Position numbers and translations under genes: made by a program | From: Gloeobacter violaceus PCC 7421 | GTDB lineage: Bacteria; Cyanobacteriota; Cyanobacteriia; Gloeobacterales; Gloeobacteraceae | DNA: 64,000 nucleotides | Assembly: GCF_000011385.1 (NCBI RefSeq) | Contig: NC_005125.1 | Location: 3,286,001-3,350,000, forward strand | Direction of reading: 5' to 3' | The notes under the pieces: generated by a model | Seen by the model: the letters and a program-made list of their open reading frames with translations, nothing else | Told to the model about the DNA's origin: nothing | The model's database searches: none | Part shown: positions 25,727-34,385 of the stretch, one piece after another | Layout: each line of letters opens with the position of its first letter | Position numbering within the stretch: position 1 is the first letter of the stretch

Positions 25727-26692
25727 CTAGGGTTTGAGCGCCCTGACGAACTTGTCCTCAAAGAGCACGGCGGTGTCCGGTTTGGTTTTGGCAAGGCCCG
25801 ATTTGACCAAAAAGTCGGCGATGATCTTCGACTGGTAGCGCAGGTTGATCGGGTCTTTGGTCTCGGGAGCGAAAGTGACGAGGTTCTGCTCCAGGTTGAA
25901 GATGCGCGTGCCGCTGTCGTAGGACTTGTACTCTGCCACGCTCGTACCCGCCTGCTTGGCCATGATCTGAAGCGACTCTTCGGGGTTCTTCTTGATGTAG
26001 TCGAGGGTGTCAAACCAGGTCTTGACGATTTTCTCGATCTCGCCCGGACGGGCTTTGACCACCTCCTCGCGCAGCACCAGATGATCGGAGATGGCGCCAG
26101 GAAATTCCTTGGAGCTGAAGAGTACTTTTCCCTTGCCGGTGCTCAGGGCCTTGGTGGTAAAGGGGGCAAATACCCCTACCCCGTCGAGGCGACCGGCGGC
26201 GAAGGCAGCGGCGGCGGCACCGGTTTCGATGGGCGTAAATTGAATGTCCTTTTGGGTGAGTCCTTCTTTTTGCAGACCTAACAGCAACAGATAGTGGTCC
26301 ACCGTGCCCAGTTCGGCGCCGAGCTTTTTGCCCTTGAGATCTTTGATGGAGGCGATTTCTTTTTTGACGATGATCTGATCGTTGCCCGCGGAGTTGTCGT
26401 TGGTGAGGACGACTTTGAGTTTGGCCCCGGCGGCGGCGGGGGCGATCGTGTCGTTGAGCGTCTGGCAGTTGGCGTCCAGCTTGCCCGCTACCAGGGCGGT
26501 AATCGAGTCGGCGTACCCCTCGAACCAGACCATCTGCACCTCGACGCCGTTTTTCTTAAACAGGCCCTTTGCTTCGGCCACCTTCCAGGGGAACCAGCCT
26601 GGCCAGGCGCTGTAGCCGATTTTGAGCGGGGCGGCAAAGGCCGGGGTGGCCAAGCCCATCCAGAGCAAAGCGGCGACGACAATCCTGCGCAT
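25727..26692 (-). CDS. ABC transporter substrate-binding protein (NitT/TauT, NMT1-like)
   Basis: A 321-residue periplasmic binding protein. The signal peptide is MRRIVVAALLWMGLATPAFA. The mature part starts LKIGYSAWPGWFPWKVAEAK and has KKNGVEVQMVWFEGYAD, the NMT1/SsuA fold used for aliphatic sulfonates, taurine, nitrate or thiamine precursors. No permease or ATPase of this class lies nearby, so it is an orphan component or serves a transporter elsewhere. It is convergent with the ABC exporter operon. Confidence 0.87.
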   Translation of the reverse strand: MRRIVVAALLWMGLATPAFAAPLKIGYSAWPGWFPWKVAEAKGLFKKNGVEVQMVWFEGYADSITALVAGKLDANCQTLNDTIAPAAAGAKLKVVLTNDNSAGNDQIIVKKEIASIKDLKGKKLGAELGTVDHYLLLLGLQKEGLTQKDIQFTPIETGAAAAAFAAGRLDGVGVFAPFTTKALSTGKGKVLFSSKEFPGAISDHLVLREEVVKARPGEIEKIVKTWFDTLDYIKKNPEESLQIMAKQAGTSVAEYKSYDSGTRIFNLEQNLVTFAPETKDPINLRYQSKIIADFLVKSGLAKTKPDTAVLFEDKFVRALKP

Positions 26693-26825
26693 TTAGGCAT
26701 CCTCCTTGGCGGGGCGGGGCGTGTGGCGCCATTGACCCACCCCGGCGGCAGGGAGTCCGTATTCGTTGCTACTGTACTTGCCGGAGGACTTTGCCATTAG
26801 TGATGAAACGCTCACAATATTCGCC

Positions 26826-27080
26826 ATGCCGATCCACGCCGACCTGACGCGCCACTTCGAAGAAACGTTTTTGCCTTCGCTGCCGGAGCCGCACCGCGAC
26901 GCCGCCCGCATCCTGCACGCCCAAATGCGCAAGCTCGACGCGCTGCGGGAGCGTTCGACCGGTTGGTTCACAGCCGGGCAGGAGACCGCTCGCGCCGAGT
27001 GCGCCAAAGAACTGGTGGATGTGGCCACGGAGATCCGCGAAGCTTACAAGATTGTCTTGAAGCTCGCCCAGCCGCAATGA
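26826..27080 (+). CDS. Unknown 84-residue helical protein
   Basis: The protein starts MPIHADLTRHFEETFLPSLP and is almost entirely amphipathic helix, with charged heptad-like stretches (ARAECAKELVDVATEIREAY). No family is recognised. The frame is open to an earlier ATG at 26766, but the start at 26826 gives a compact helical domain. It is divergent from the substrate-binding protein gene. Confidence 0.6.
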   Translation: MPIHADLTRHFEETFLPSLPEPHRDAARILHAQMRKLDALRERSTGWFTAGQETARAECAKELVDVATEIREAYKIVLKLAQPQ

Positions 27081-27131
27081 TGTTCAGCCCAAGATTCCAT
27101 GGGCCTACGCCCCAGAACCAGGCAGCCGCCG

Positions 27132-27506
27132 TCACAAAGCGCGAATTGTCGGGTAACCGGCTGTTTTCCAGGCCGCCAGGCCGCCTTTGAGGTCGTAGGC
27201 CGTGTAGCCCTGTTTGGCCAACCGGTAAGCAGCCACCAGGCTTCGCCCGCCCAGCCAACTCACGCACACCACCGGCACACCCTTGTTGGGATTGTTGATT
27301 TCGAAGTTGCGCGCATCGAAGGGTACCGCGCCCGCAATCGTCATCAGCCGCCGCTCGGAGGCACTGCGACAATCGACGATGCGCACGCGGTTGCCGGCTT
27401 CAAGCACTGCCTGGGGATCGAGGCGGACCACCCGGTTGGGTCCGACAGGCGGCAGACCCGGGGGGATCTGCCTCGGAGTCTGGGAAGTTCGCTTGTTTTT
27501 TGCCAT
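27132..27506 (-). CDS. Rhodanese-like domain protein
   Basis: A 124-residue single rhodanese domain. VRIVDCRSASERR is the N-terminal CH2A-like motif. The active loop VVCVSWLGGRS places a Cys after the central strand, followed by AYRLAKQGYTAYDLKGGLAAW, the typical helix-strand-GG-x-x-x-W ending. The active-site loop starts with Cys and ends GRS as in sulfurtransferases. It may carry persulfide sulfur or act in signalling; the substrate is unknown. No signal peptide is seen, so it should be cytoplasmic. Confidence 0.85.
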   Translation of the reverse strand: MAKNKRTSQTPRQIPPGLPPVGPNRVVRLDPQAVLEAGNRVRIVDCRSASERRLMTIAGAVPFDARNFEINNPNKGVPVVCVSWLGGRSLVAAYRLAKQGYTAYDLKGGLAAWKTAGYPTIRAL

Positions 27507-27781
27507 GTCTACATCTTGCCTGCAGTTGCCTCACCGGGATCATCCGGACTCTGCCGCAATGAAGAGGACAGCCGCCGAAGCCAGAGTCTATCGTGAAAAT
27601 AGCAATATATTGTATGGATATTCTTAAGTCCGCTTACCCCTGTTTGATGGGCAGTTGATTTGCGATAATAAAAGAAGAGAGGTGCGGTAATTTATTGCGT
27701 TTCAGCGCCCCTCGATGTTGTCTTCTCGTCGTAAAAAACGCCGTAGGTTCGCACCTATTTTTTCTGGACAGGTATTTTCAA

Positions 27782-28255
27782 ATGGCAAAAGAAGAAATCC
27801 TGGAATCGCCAACGGAACCGACAAGCGAAGCGAGGGACAGATCGCAGAAACTTCCCGCGCGCACCAAAAAAGCCCGGATCCTGGAATGGTTCGACTCCGG
27901 CCTGCGCGATCCTGTCGAGATCGCCGCCCACACCGAGGCCCGTCCCTCCTACGTGGCCCAGGTGCTCGCCCAGGCGGGATTGCTGGAGGGTTACTTCGAC
28001 CTGTACACCACGACCGCCAAGGACCAGAACGCCTACTCGCCCTACTTCCGGGGTGTGCTGTCTTTTAAAGATCTCGAAGCGGCCCGCGCTTCGGTGGCCA
28101 AGATCGATGCGCTCTACCGGCACTTCGAAGCGATCGGTGACCGCGCCGGGCAGCACCAGGCGATGGTGATTGCCCTGACCGGCCAGAATCGGGCGCGCTG
28201 GATCGGCAAGCAGCGCGAGGCTGCGATCTTCCACGCCTGGCTCTGTACCCACTAA
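27782..28255 (+). CDS. Unknown 157-residue protein with predicted HTH-like region
   Basis: The N-terminal 25 residues are charged and probably disordered. The next block, KKARILEWFDSGLRDPVEIA followed by ARPSYVAQVLAQAGLL, resembles a helix-turn-helix of the kind that decides whether a cell walks through a sequence of contexts. The rest (YFDLYTTTAKDQNAYSPYF) is a conserved-looking soluble domain. A cyanobacterial transcription- or replication-linked role is possible but not shown. The ATG at 27782 is preferred because an AT-rich promoter-like stretch precedes it (TTGATTTGCGATAATAA at 27656-27672). Confidence 0.6.
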   Translation: MAKEEILESPTEPTSEARDRSQKLPARTKKARILEWFDSGLRDPVEIAAHTEARPSYVAQVLAQAGLLEGYFDLYTTTAKDQNAYSPYFRGVLSFKDLEAARASVAKIDALYRHFEAIGDRAGQHQAMVIALTGQNRARWIGKQREAAIFHAWLCTH

Positions 28256-28341
28256 TCCTGTCCGCAGACCACGGCGATTTGGGCGCAGACAGCCCCGGCA
28301 CTCAACGCACCCGGCCGGCAAGTGCGTCGCGGTGCTCGAGT

Positions 28342-29058
28342 TCAGTAAGAGCAGAATCGCTCCGTGCGCAGGTGGGCCGGGTCGAAGCCCTGCTCCAGAA
28401 GTGCCCGTTTAATTTCGTCCACCCGGTCTTCGACGGCGCAAATATCGACCTGGAGCGCCTCGGGGCGTTTGATAAAGGCGGCCACGGCCTCCTCGGCGCT
28501 GCCCGGCTCGAATTCTTCGCCGGCCCCGGTGCGTACCGTCGGAATATAGCGAAACTTGAGATTGTGGGCAGCCAGATCCTTCCAGAGCGCATGGTAGGCA
28601 ATCTCCCCCGGGTCGTTGCCGCCATAAAAAAGCCAGACGTTGGGCGGGTTTTCCTGCGCAAACAGCCACTCGATATGGGATTTGATGGGTGCGATCCCCG
28701 AGCCCTCGGCGACGTAGACCACATCGCGCTCGGGCACCGATTCGAGGGTCATCATGCCGTAGGGACCGCGCAACTCGATCGTATCGCCGGGTTTGAGCCG
28801 ACACATAAAATTGGAGGCCCAGCCCACCCGGGAGATGCACAGTTCAATCTCCGGCACCAGCGCGGGACTGGAGGCAATCGAATAAATCTTGGTGAAGATG
28901 CGGCCCTCGCGCTCGAAGCGCGGCCAGACCGCCTGACCGGGCAAGAACCGAAAGGACGTTTCTCCTTCGAGCGCCAGATAAATCGACCAGATGGTCGGGG
29001 TCATCTGCAGGGTGCAGAGCACGTTGGCCCGGTAGTCGGCGGGTGCAATGGTGATCAT
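28342..29058 (-). CDS. FAD/NAD(P)-binding oxidoreductase (ferredoxin reductase-like)
   Basis: A 238-residue flavoprotein reductase. FTKIYSIASSP is the FAD-binding RxYS-type motif with Lys in place of Arg. ELRGPYGMMTL follows, then GSGIAPIKSHIEWL, which binds the nicotinamide nucleotide, and FYGGNDPGEI. The C-terminus ends in an aromatic residue (RFCSY) as in plant-type reductases. It lacks a 2Fe-2S domain, so it must pass electrons to a separate partner. ATG at 29058 gives a complete N-terminal beta-barrel. It is convergent with the 157-residue gene. Confidence 0.85.
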   Translation of the reverse strand: MITIAPADYRANVLCTLQMTPTIWSIYLALEGETSFRFLPGQAVWPRFEREGRIFTKIYSIASSPALVPEIELCISRVGWASNFMCRLKPGDTIELRGPYGMMTLESVPERDVVYVAEGSGIAPIKSHIEWLFAQENPPNVWLFYGGNDPGEIAYHALWKDLAAHNLKFRYIPTVRTGAGEEFEPGSAEEAVAAFIKRPEALQVDICAVEDRVDEIKRALLEQGFDPAHLRTERFCSY

Positions 29059-29130
29059 CGGGCAGAAGCGGGTGGGAGTTGGACGTTGACGGCCCATTGG
29101 CGTCTGTGTAAATATGGAAAATGCACGTCT

Positions 29131-29203
29131 GGGGCTATAGCTCAGCTGGTAGAGCGCCGCAATGGCATTGCGGAGGTCAGCGGTTCGAGCCCGCTTAGCT
29201 CCA
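29131..29203 (+). tRNA. tRNA-Ala (anticodon GGC)
   Basis: The cloverleaf is complete. The acceptor stem is GGGGCTA/TAGCTCC with a G-T pair and discriminator A. The D arm contains AGCTCAGCTGGTAGAGC. The anticodon stem CCGCA/TGCGG encloses the loop ATGGCAT, anticodon GGC, which reads GCC and GCT alanine codons. The T arm is AGCGG/CCGCT with TTCGAGC. CCA is not encoded after the discriminator (the following bases are TTG). It lies alone on the plus strand between two minus-strand genes. Confidence 0.95.
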
Positions 29204-29224
29204 TTGTCCACTCCCAATTGGCTT

Positions 29225-30211
29225 TCAGGCGACCGGCGTTTTGGCCAAGAGCTTGATGGCCGCGGCGGCAACCGTCTCGACCGGGATGCGCTCGACTTTG
29301 TCGCGCTCGGGTGAAACGAGGGCGACGTACTTAGGCTCCTCCGGCAGCAGCTTGGTGGGCAGGGTAGGGCCAAACAGAGCGACCAGGGGAGTGCCGGTGG
29401 CCACCGCCAGGTGCATCGGTGCCGAGTCGACGCACAACAGCAGGCGCGAGCGCTCGATGAGGGCGGTGAGCTTCCCCACGTCCGGGGGCTGGACAAAGCG
29501 GGCCTGATCCGCCAGTTCCCCCTTGATGGCCGTCACCAGTTCGCTGTCCTCCGGCCCCTGGACGACGAAAAACGGCAGGTCCGCTTCTTTGACGAGCAGT
29601 TTCTGCACCACCTGCGCCCATTGGGCGGCGGGGTAGAGCTTGCGGATGCCCTTCAGTTCGGCGAGCTTGCTGGCCCCCGGGTGCAGCAACAGGGGCTTGC
29701 GCCCGCCCAGCGAGGCAAGGGCCTGGGTGGCCCAGCGCTCGTCCTCGGAGTAGACCGCAGCCTGGGGCGGGGTGAAGGCGCGCTGGATGCCAAAACCCTG
29801 CAGCAGGTCGTGGTACATCTGCGCTGCGTACTGATCGCGGTTCAGCGGCACCGAGTCGGTCAAAAACCGTTCGGTGATCCAGGCGCTGTAGCCTACCCGC
29901 TTCGGGATGCCGGTCATCCACAACAGCAGAGCGACGAGGCTGGAGCTGCCCACCGAGAGCACGGCGTCGTAGCGCCGGTCGCGCAGGATGCCAATCAGAT
30001 TCATCCAGTCCGCCAGACTCGGGTCGCCCTTAAAGTCGAAGGTCAGCGTTTCGTTGACACTCGGGCATACCCGGTAGGCGCCCTGCGAACGGGGTTCGAC
30101 GACAACCTCGATGCGCGACTGGGCGAAGCGCTCGCGCAGTCCCCGCAGGGTGGGAAAAAAGAGCACCTGGTCCCCGATGCCGCCGGGATTGAGAGCAAGG
30201 ATGCGGGTCAT
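29225..30211 (-). CDS. Glycosyltransferase family 9 (heptosyltransferase-like)
   Basis: A 328-residue protein with the GT9 layout: RILALNPGGIGDQVLFFPTL at the start, a central LLLHPGASK that binds the nucleotide sugar phosphate, and SRLLLCVDSAPMHLAVATGT with LVALFGPT near the end. GT9 enzymes add sugars such as heptose to the lipopolysaccharide core on the inner face of the membrane. The natural donor is not known, since most cyanobacteria lack heptose. It lies 21 bp from the tRNA-Ala gene and heads a short minus-strand arrangement. Confidence 0.88.
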   Translation of the reverse strand: MTRILALNPGGIGDQVLFFPTLRGLRERFAQSRIEVVVEPRSQGAYRVCPSVNETLTFDFKGDPSLADWMNLIGILRDRRYDAVLSVGSSSLVALLLWMTGIPKRVGYSAWITERFLTDSVPLNRDQYAAQMYHDLLQGFGIQRAFTPPQAAVYSEDERWATQALASLGGRKPLLLHPGASKLAELKGIRKLYPAAQWAQVVQKLLVKEADLPFFVVQGPEDSELVTAIKGELADQARFVQPPDVGKLTALIERSRLLLCVDSAPMHLAVATGTPLVALFGPTLPTKLLPEEPKYVALVSPERDKVERIPVETVAAAAIKLLAKTPVA

Positions 30212-30260
30212 GGGTGTTGCGAAGCCTCGTTAACCAAGACCCATTCTAAGGCGGCAATCT

Positions 30261-30503
30261 TCAAGTCTCGCTGTAGCGGGCAATTCCGAAGACGTAGATG
30301 CCGTGGGCCACCAGGGCGAGCGCCCAAAATCCCAGGAGCCACCCCTGCCAGGGCCACTCGGCACTGTAAAAGCGCGCGAAAAACGCCACCCCCGAGTTGA
30401 CGGCGGCAAAGATGCCCACGTGCAGGGCAAAGTTGATCTTGTCGCGCAGGGCGCGGTAGACGGGCGAGCGGGGATCCGGGGGCGAGGAGAGCTTGGGAGG
30501 CAT
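30261..30503 (-). CDS. Small 2TM-domain protein
   Basis: An 80-residue protein with two hydrophobic helices, NFALHVGIFAAVNSGVAFFA and GWLLGFWALALVAHGIYVFG, joined by a tight loop (YSAEWPWQ). The PWQGWLLGFW motif is typical of the 2TM family often fused to histidine kinases. It begins 3 bp after the DnaJ gene ends, so the two are co-transcribed. Function unknown. Confidence 0.75.
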   Translation of the reverse strand: MPPKLSSPPDPRSPVYRALRDKINFALHVGIFAAVNSGVAFFARFYSAEWPWQGWLLGFWALALVAHGIYVFGIARYSET

Positions 30504-30506
30504 GGC

Positions 30507-31448
30507 TTACTGGCTGTCGAAGCGGGCGCGGGGACGAAAGGACTCGGTGCGGGAGAGCTTCTCGTACAGGTCGCGCTCCTCCGAGGACAGTGCCGTCGGC
30601 ACCTCGATGCGGATTTTGACCAACTGGTCGCCCCGGCCGCCCCCCCGGCGCGGCAGACCGCGGCCCGCGAGGCGCAGTGTGCGGCCGGTGGAGGTGCCGG
30701 CCGGGATCGTCACCCGCACGCGGCCGGTGAGGGTCGGCACTTCGACTTTGGTGCCGAGGGCCGCCTCGGCGGGGGTCAGGGGCACTTCACAGAGCAAATC
30801 GTCGCCATCGACCGCAAAAAACGGGTGGGTCTTGAGCTTGACGACCAGAAACAAATCGCCCCGGCCGCTGCCCTCGCCCGCCACCCGCACCTTGGTGCCT
30901 TCGTGGACCCCGGCGGGGATGTTGACCTCGACCACTTTGCCCGTGGCGGTGCGCACGCGCTTTTTGGTGCCGTTCAGCGCTTCTTCGAGCGTCAGTTCGA
31001 GGGACATCTCGACGTCTTCGCTGCGGCCCGGGCGCTGGGTGGTGCGCACGTTCGCCCGAGCCGCGCGCTCGCCGCCGCTCCCGCGCAGATTGCCCATCAG
31101 CGAGTCGATAAATTCGTCGAAGCTGCCGAAGCGGCTAAAGTCAAAGTCGAATCCCTCGAAGCCCCCCACGCCTGCCCCGGCCGGGGCGGCACCACCCGCC
31201 GGGGTGCCGCCGGAGCGGCCCGCCTGTTGCCAGTAGCGACCGTATTGATCGTAGCGGCTGCGCTTGCTCGGGTCGGAGAGCACCTCGTAGGCTTCGGAGA
31301 TCGTCTTGAATTTTTCTTCCGCCTGCTTGTCGCCCGGATTGAGGTCGGGATGGAACTGCCGAGCCAGTTTGCGGTAGGTGCTTTTGATCTGCTGCTCATC
31401 GGCAGACTTAGGAACACCCAGTATCTCGTAGTAGTCCCGATATTCCAT
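30507..31448 (-). CDS. DnaJ-type chaperone without zinc finger (CbpA-like)
   Basis: A 313-residue type B J-protein. The J domain is [20 protein letters not shown] with the HPD motif in QFHPDLNPG, then a Gly-rich linker (~residues 70-110). Two C-terminal substrate-binding beta domains follow, with [21 protein letters not shown] and [20 protein letters not shown]. The CxxCxGxG zinc repeats of DnaJ itself are absent, as in CbpA. It should stimulate DnaK. The small 2TM gene follows directly. Confidence 0.92.
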   Translation of the reverse strand: MEYRDYYEILGVPKSADEQQIKSTYRKLARQFHPDLNPGDKQAEEKFKTISEAYEVLSDPSKRSRYDQYGRYWQQAGRSGGTPAGGAAPAGAGVGGFEGFDFDFSRFGSFDEFIDSLMGNLRGSGGERAARANVRTTQRPGRSEDVEMSLELTLEEALNGTKKRVRTATGKVVEVNIPAGVHEGTKVRVAGEGSGRGDLFLVVKLKTHPFFAVDGDDLLCEVPLTPAEAALGTKVEVPTLTGRVRVTIPAGTSTGRTLRLAGRGLPRRGGGRGDQLVKIRIEVPTALSSEERDLYEKLSRTESFRPRARFDSQ

Positions 31449-31517
31449 AGCGTTTCGATGTAATCGAGCGGATCTATTCCATCATAGGCGGTGGCTGCCC
31501 ACCCCCGAAGCGCCGCC

Positions 31518-31673
31518 CTAGTGCGCTCGGCCGCGGCGACAGCGTTCGGAGCAGTACTTCACCTCGTCCCAACAGTCGGCCCACTTGCGCCGCCATTCAA
31601 AAGGCAAACCGCAGACCGCACAGATCTTGCTGGGCAGGTTGGACTTGGTATAGCGCACCCGCCGCTCAGCCAT
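31518..31673 (-). CDS. DUF2256 small cysteine-rich protein
   Basis: A 51-residue protein with two Cys pairs, SKICAVCGLPFEWRRKW and KYCSERCRRGR, the DUF2256 pattern of a small zinc-binding domain. The last residues are basic. It overlaps the end of the aminotransferase gene by 8 bases, which suggests coupled translation. The function of the family is unknown. The frame is open further upstream but the ATG at 31673 gives the normal family length. Confidence 0.85.
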   Translation of the reverse strand: MAERRVRYTKSNLPSKICAVCGLPFEWRRKWADCWDEVKYCSERCRRGRAH

Positions 31674-32844
31674 GGCCGCTCCAGCGATCGAGCCGTTCGA
31701 CGGCGGCGGCCAGGGTCTCGTCGCTCTTGGCATAGCAAAAGCGCAAATTGCAGTTGGGATGACCCGGCGGCAAAAAACAATCCCCGGGCACCGCCGCGAT
31801 CCCCGCTTCGACGGCGAGGCGTCCGGCCGCCGCCAGGGCGTTTTTGGCCCCGAGCACCCCGGCATCGGTCCAGACATAATAAGCCCCAGCCGGTCGTACC
31901 GGCTCAAACCCGCTGCGGTACAGCGCCGTCACCAACCGGTCGCGCTTGGCCTGGTAGAGGCGGCGCAAATCGGCGTAGTAGTCGGCAGGCGCTTCGAGGG
32001 CAGCGACTGCGGCATGCTGCATCGGTGCCGGAGCGCAGATGGTCAAAAAGTCGTGCAGCCTGCGGATGGCGGCGGTCAGGGGTTCTGAGGCGATCACATA
32101 ACCCAGTCGCCAGCCGGTCACACAAAAAGTCTTCGACAGCCCGCTGACTGTCACCGTGCGCTCGGCCATCCCCGCGAGCGAGGCCAGCGAGATATGCTCC
32201 GCCCCGTCGTAGAGGATGTACTCGTAAATCTCGTCGGTGATCGCGTAGGCGTCATGGCGCTCGCAGTAGCGGGCCACCAGTTCCAGTTCCTGACGCGACC
32301 AGACTTTGCCGGTCGGATTGGCGGGGTTGTTGACAATCACTGCCCGGGGCGCGGTACCGGCAAAGGCCCGTTCGAGCACCGCCTCATCGACACGCCAGTC
32401 CGGGGCACTGAGCGGCACGTAGCGGGGCTTTGCCTCGACTGTGGCCAGATTCGGCCGGTAGTTCTCGTAAAAAGGCGAGAAGACCACGACTTCGTCGCCC
32501 GGGTCGAGCAATGCCATCAGCGCCAGATTGATCCCCTCGGTCGCTCCGCAACAGACCGTCACCTGCGTGGCCGGATCGACTGCCAGAGCGTTGTCCCTGG
32601 TGCACTTGGCGGCGATGGCCTCGCGCAACTGCGCCAGTCCCCATGGGTCACAGTACTGGTTGCGGTCGGCGGCGATCGCCCGCTGGGCCGCCTCCTTCAA
32701 AAAGGCGGGAGCCGCAAAATCCGGCAATCCCTGGGCCAAATTCAGCGCCCCGAGTTCGTCGCAGTAGCGCGAGGCGTCGCGAATCAGCGAGGGAACAACC
32801 GCGAGGGCGCGCTCCGACAGACGATGCTTGACAGGTGGAACCAC
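31666..32844 (-). CDS. PLP-dependent aminotransferase, class I/II
   Basis: A 392-residue fold-type I enzyme. LNLAQGLPDFAAP is the typical start, and VCCGATEGINLAL and NNPANPTGKVW line the cofactor pocket. AITDEIYEYILYDG follows, and the PLP lysine is in VSGLSKTFCVTGWRLGY. The sequence resembles kynurenine/glutamine transaminases and methionine aminotransferase; the substrate cannot be fixed. The DUF2256 gene overlaps its end. Confidence 0.9.
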   Translation of the reverse strand: MVPPVKHRLSERALAVVPSLIRDASRYCDELGALNLAQGLPDFAAPAFLKEAAQRAIAADRNQYCDPWGLAQLREAIAAKCTRDNALAVDPATQVTVCCGATEGINLALMALLDPGDEVVVFSPFYENYRPNLATVEAKPRYVPLSAPDWRVDEAVLERAFAGTAPRAVIVNNPANPTGKVWSRQELELVARYCERHDAYAITDEIYEYILYDGAEHISLASLAGMAERTVTVSGLSKTFCVTGWRLGYVIASEPLTAAIRRLHDFLTICAPAPMQHAAVAALEAPADYYADLRRLYQAKRDRLVTALYRSGFEPVRPAGAYYVWTDAGVLGAKNALAAAGRLAVEAGIAAVPGDCFLPPGHPNCNLRFCYAKSDETLAAAVERLDRWSGHG

Positions 32845-32874
32845 GAATAATGCCCAATCTCGACTGTAGGCATT

Positions 32875-33096
32875 CTAGTCGTTGGCCCATTCCTCGCGGC
32901 CCAGCAACTCGGCCAGGGGATCGCAAAGCCGTACATCGAGCAATTCCAGCTCCTCGCACATCGCCTGCCATTCGGCGGGCGCATAAAAAGCGCCGAGCGC
33001 CGAGACCGGCTGGGAACGCAGCACCTTGCCAGCCTCGAGCCGGTGGCGCACTTCGCCGCGGATGTAGTCAATAGAGAATCGGACAGCCTGTGCCAT
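32875..33096 (-). CDS. DUF4327 family protein
   Basis: A 73-residue protein with the DUF4327 pattern: VRFSIDYIRGEVRHRLEAGK, then SQPVSAL, the AEWQAMCEELE segment and a C-terminus ending in LGREEWAND. The family is small, soluble and almost confined to cyanobacteria; its role is unknown. It lies 30 bp upstream of the aminotransferase gene on the same strand. Confidence 0.82.
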   Translation of the reverse strand: MAQAVRFSIDYIRGEVRHRLEAGKVLRSQPVSALGAFYAPAEWQAMCEELELLDVRLCDPLAELLGREEWAND

Positions 33097-33384
33097 ATAC
33101 CTCGAACCCGTCGAACCTGTTAAAACGGTCTTCTGTGCTGTAGTGAATTATACATTCTATTCAGTGGCAGCGGACCACCCCCCTGCGGTTCCCCGTCGGC
33201 CCACAGCGCTTGCAAGCCTTGTCATGCCACTATTGCAGCGTCGGGAGAACATTTTTCCGGCCTGGCGCGGGGGGTGATCTATCGGGGGAATGCCATGGCC
33301 TGGAGGAGGGGGCACCGATGAACGCGGGCAAAAAATGTAAGTTTTGTATGCGCCAGGATACGCTGCCGACTCGAAACGAGTCCT

Positions 33385-34350
33385 TTAGGCAGCCGGTCCG
33401 CGGTCCGGCTGCAGACCGAGCGAGCGCAATTGCACCTTCAGCCGCTCCATCTCCTCGCGCAACTGCTCGGCCTCTTGCTCGGCCTGCTCGGCTCGATGCC
33501 GCTGCTCCTCCTCGGGAGTCGCGATCCATTGGCCCCGCTCGTCAAACCAGCGCAACCAAGGCCGTTCGAGCTTGAGCCAGAAGCCCCGCCACAGACCAAT
33601 CCCAATCCCCAACTCCTCAAACCAGAAGCGGGGCTCAGCGAGCGTCACCTCCTGATAACGGATGCCAAGCAGTTGAAATAGCCGCATTCGACCGACATCC
33701 CCGTCAAAGACGATGTAGTAGGGCACCCGCAGGATGCGCTCGTAGACCTGCCACTTGGTCGGCGGTTCGTCCGCCCCGCAGCTCGACCGGCCAAGATCCT
33801 CCGCTTCTGTACTTGGTGAAAGAAACTCAATGACAACCGTTGGGGCTATCCCTTCTTGCCATAACACGTAGCTGCGCCGCAGTTCCCGCTCTTCGTAAAG
33901 GCTGGGCACACCGATCACCGCAAACCAGTCCGGGCGTTTGTACCAGAGCAGGTGGCGCAGGTCGTAGTAGAAATTCAGATCGCCGGCGGTGAAAATTTCT
34001 TCCTGTGGGCAGGCCGTCGGCCGAAAGGTCGCCGAGAGCAGTTGCGGTTGGAGAATATGAAATTCGTCAGGCAAGCCTGGCTCCTCCAGCGCTTCGCTCG
34101 GTAGGTCGTACATGGTGGGTAAGTGGTCTTTTGGCGAGGGTGGCGGTGCCGATTGAGTCATTAGGCTGGCTCCCCTTGTTTGTCTTTGCAATGATTCGAA
34201 CATGATGGATGCGAAGGTCGATTTTGAGGTAAAGTAGCGCTCATCGAACACTTCTGGGCACCATTGACGAAGATCATGCTCGAACTGTTCGCCTGTGACC
34301 TCGGCGAAGTACTTCTCAATAATGGCTTTGGCCTCGCTGGGATCGATCAT
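33385..34350 (-). CDS. Uma2-family (DUF820) protein with N-terminal extension
   Basis: The Uma2 part (restriction-endonuclease-like fold, from ~residue 64) has PDWFAVIGVPSLYEERELRR, APTVVIEFLSPSTEAEDLG and KWQVYERILRVPYYIVFDGD. A Glu/Arg-rich coiled coil follows (EQAEQEAEQLREEMERLKVQ). Family members are numerous in cyanobacteria and of unproven function. The frame opens 63 residues earlier with EAKAIIEKYFAEVTGEQFEH, then CPEVF, which resembles a separate small cyanobacterial protein. Either this is a fusion or the real start is ATG 34161 (MTQSAPPPS). It lies upstream of no obvious partner. Confidence 0.75.
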   Translation of the reverse strand: MIDPSEAKAIIEKYFAEVTGEQFEHDLRQWCPEVFDERYFTSKSTFASIMFESLQRQTRGASLMTQSAPPPSPKDHLPTMYDLPSEALEEPGLPDEFHILQPQLLSATFRPTACPQEEIFTAGDLNFYYDLRHLLWYKRPDWFAVIGVPSLYEERELRRSYVLWQEGIAPTVVIEFLSPSTEAEDLGRSSCGADEPPTKWQVYERILRVPYYIVFDGDVGRMRLFQLLGIRYQEVTLAEPRFWFEELGIGIGLWRGFWLKLERPWLRWFDERGQWIATPEEEQRHRAEQAEQEAEQLREEMERLKVQLRSLGLQPDRGPAA

Positions 34351-34385
34351 CGCCGGGATCTTCAGGGTCTTTCTATTTTGACCGG

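Noticed and set aside
33318-33575. Small plus-strand frame starting MNAGKKCKFCMRQD after GGAGG-like bases
   Set aside because: It runs over the end of the Uma2 gene on the opposite strand and turns into a Pro/Ala/Arg-rich shadow, so the CxxC start is likely chance.
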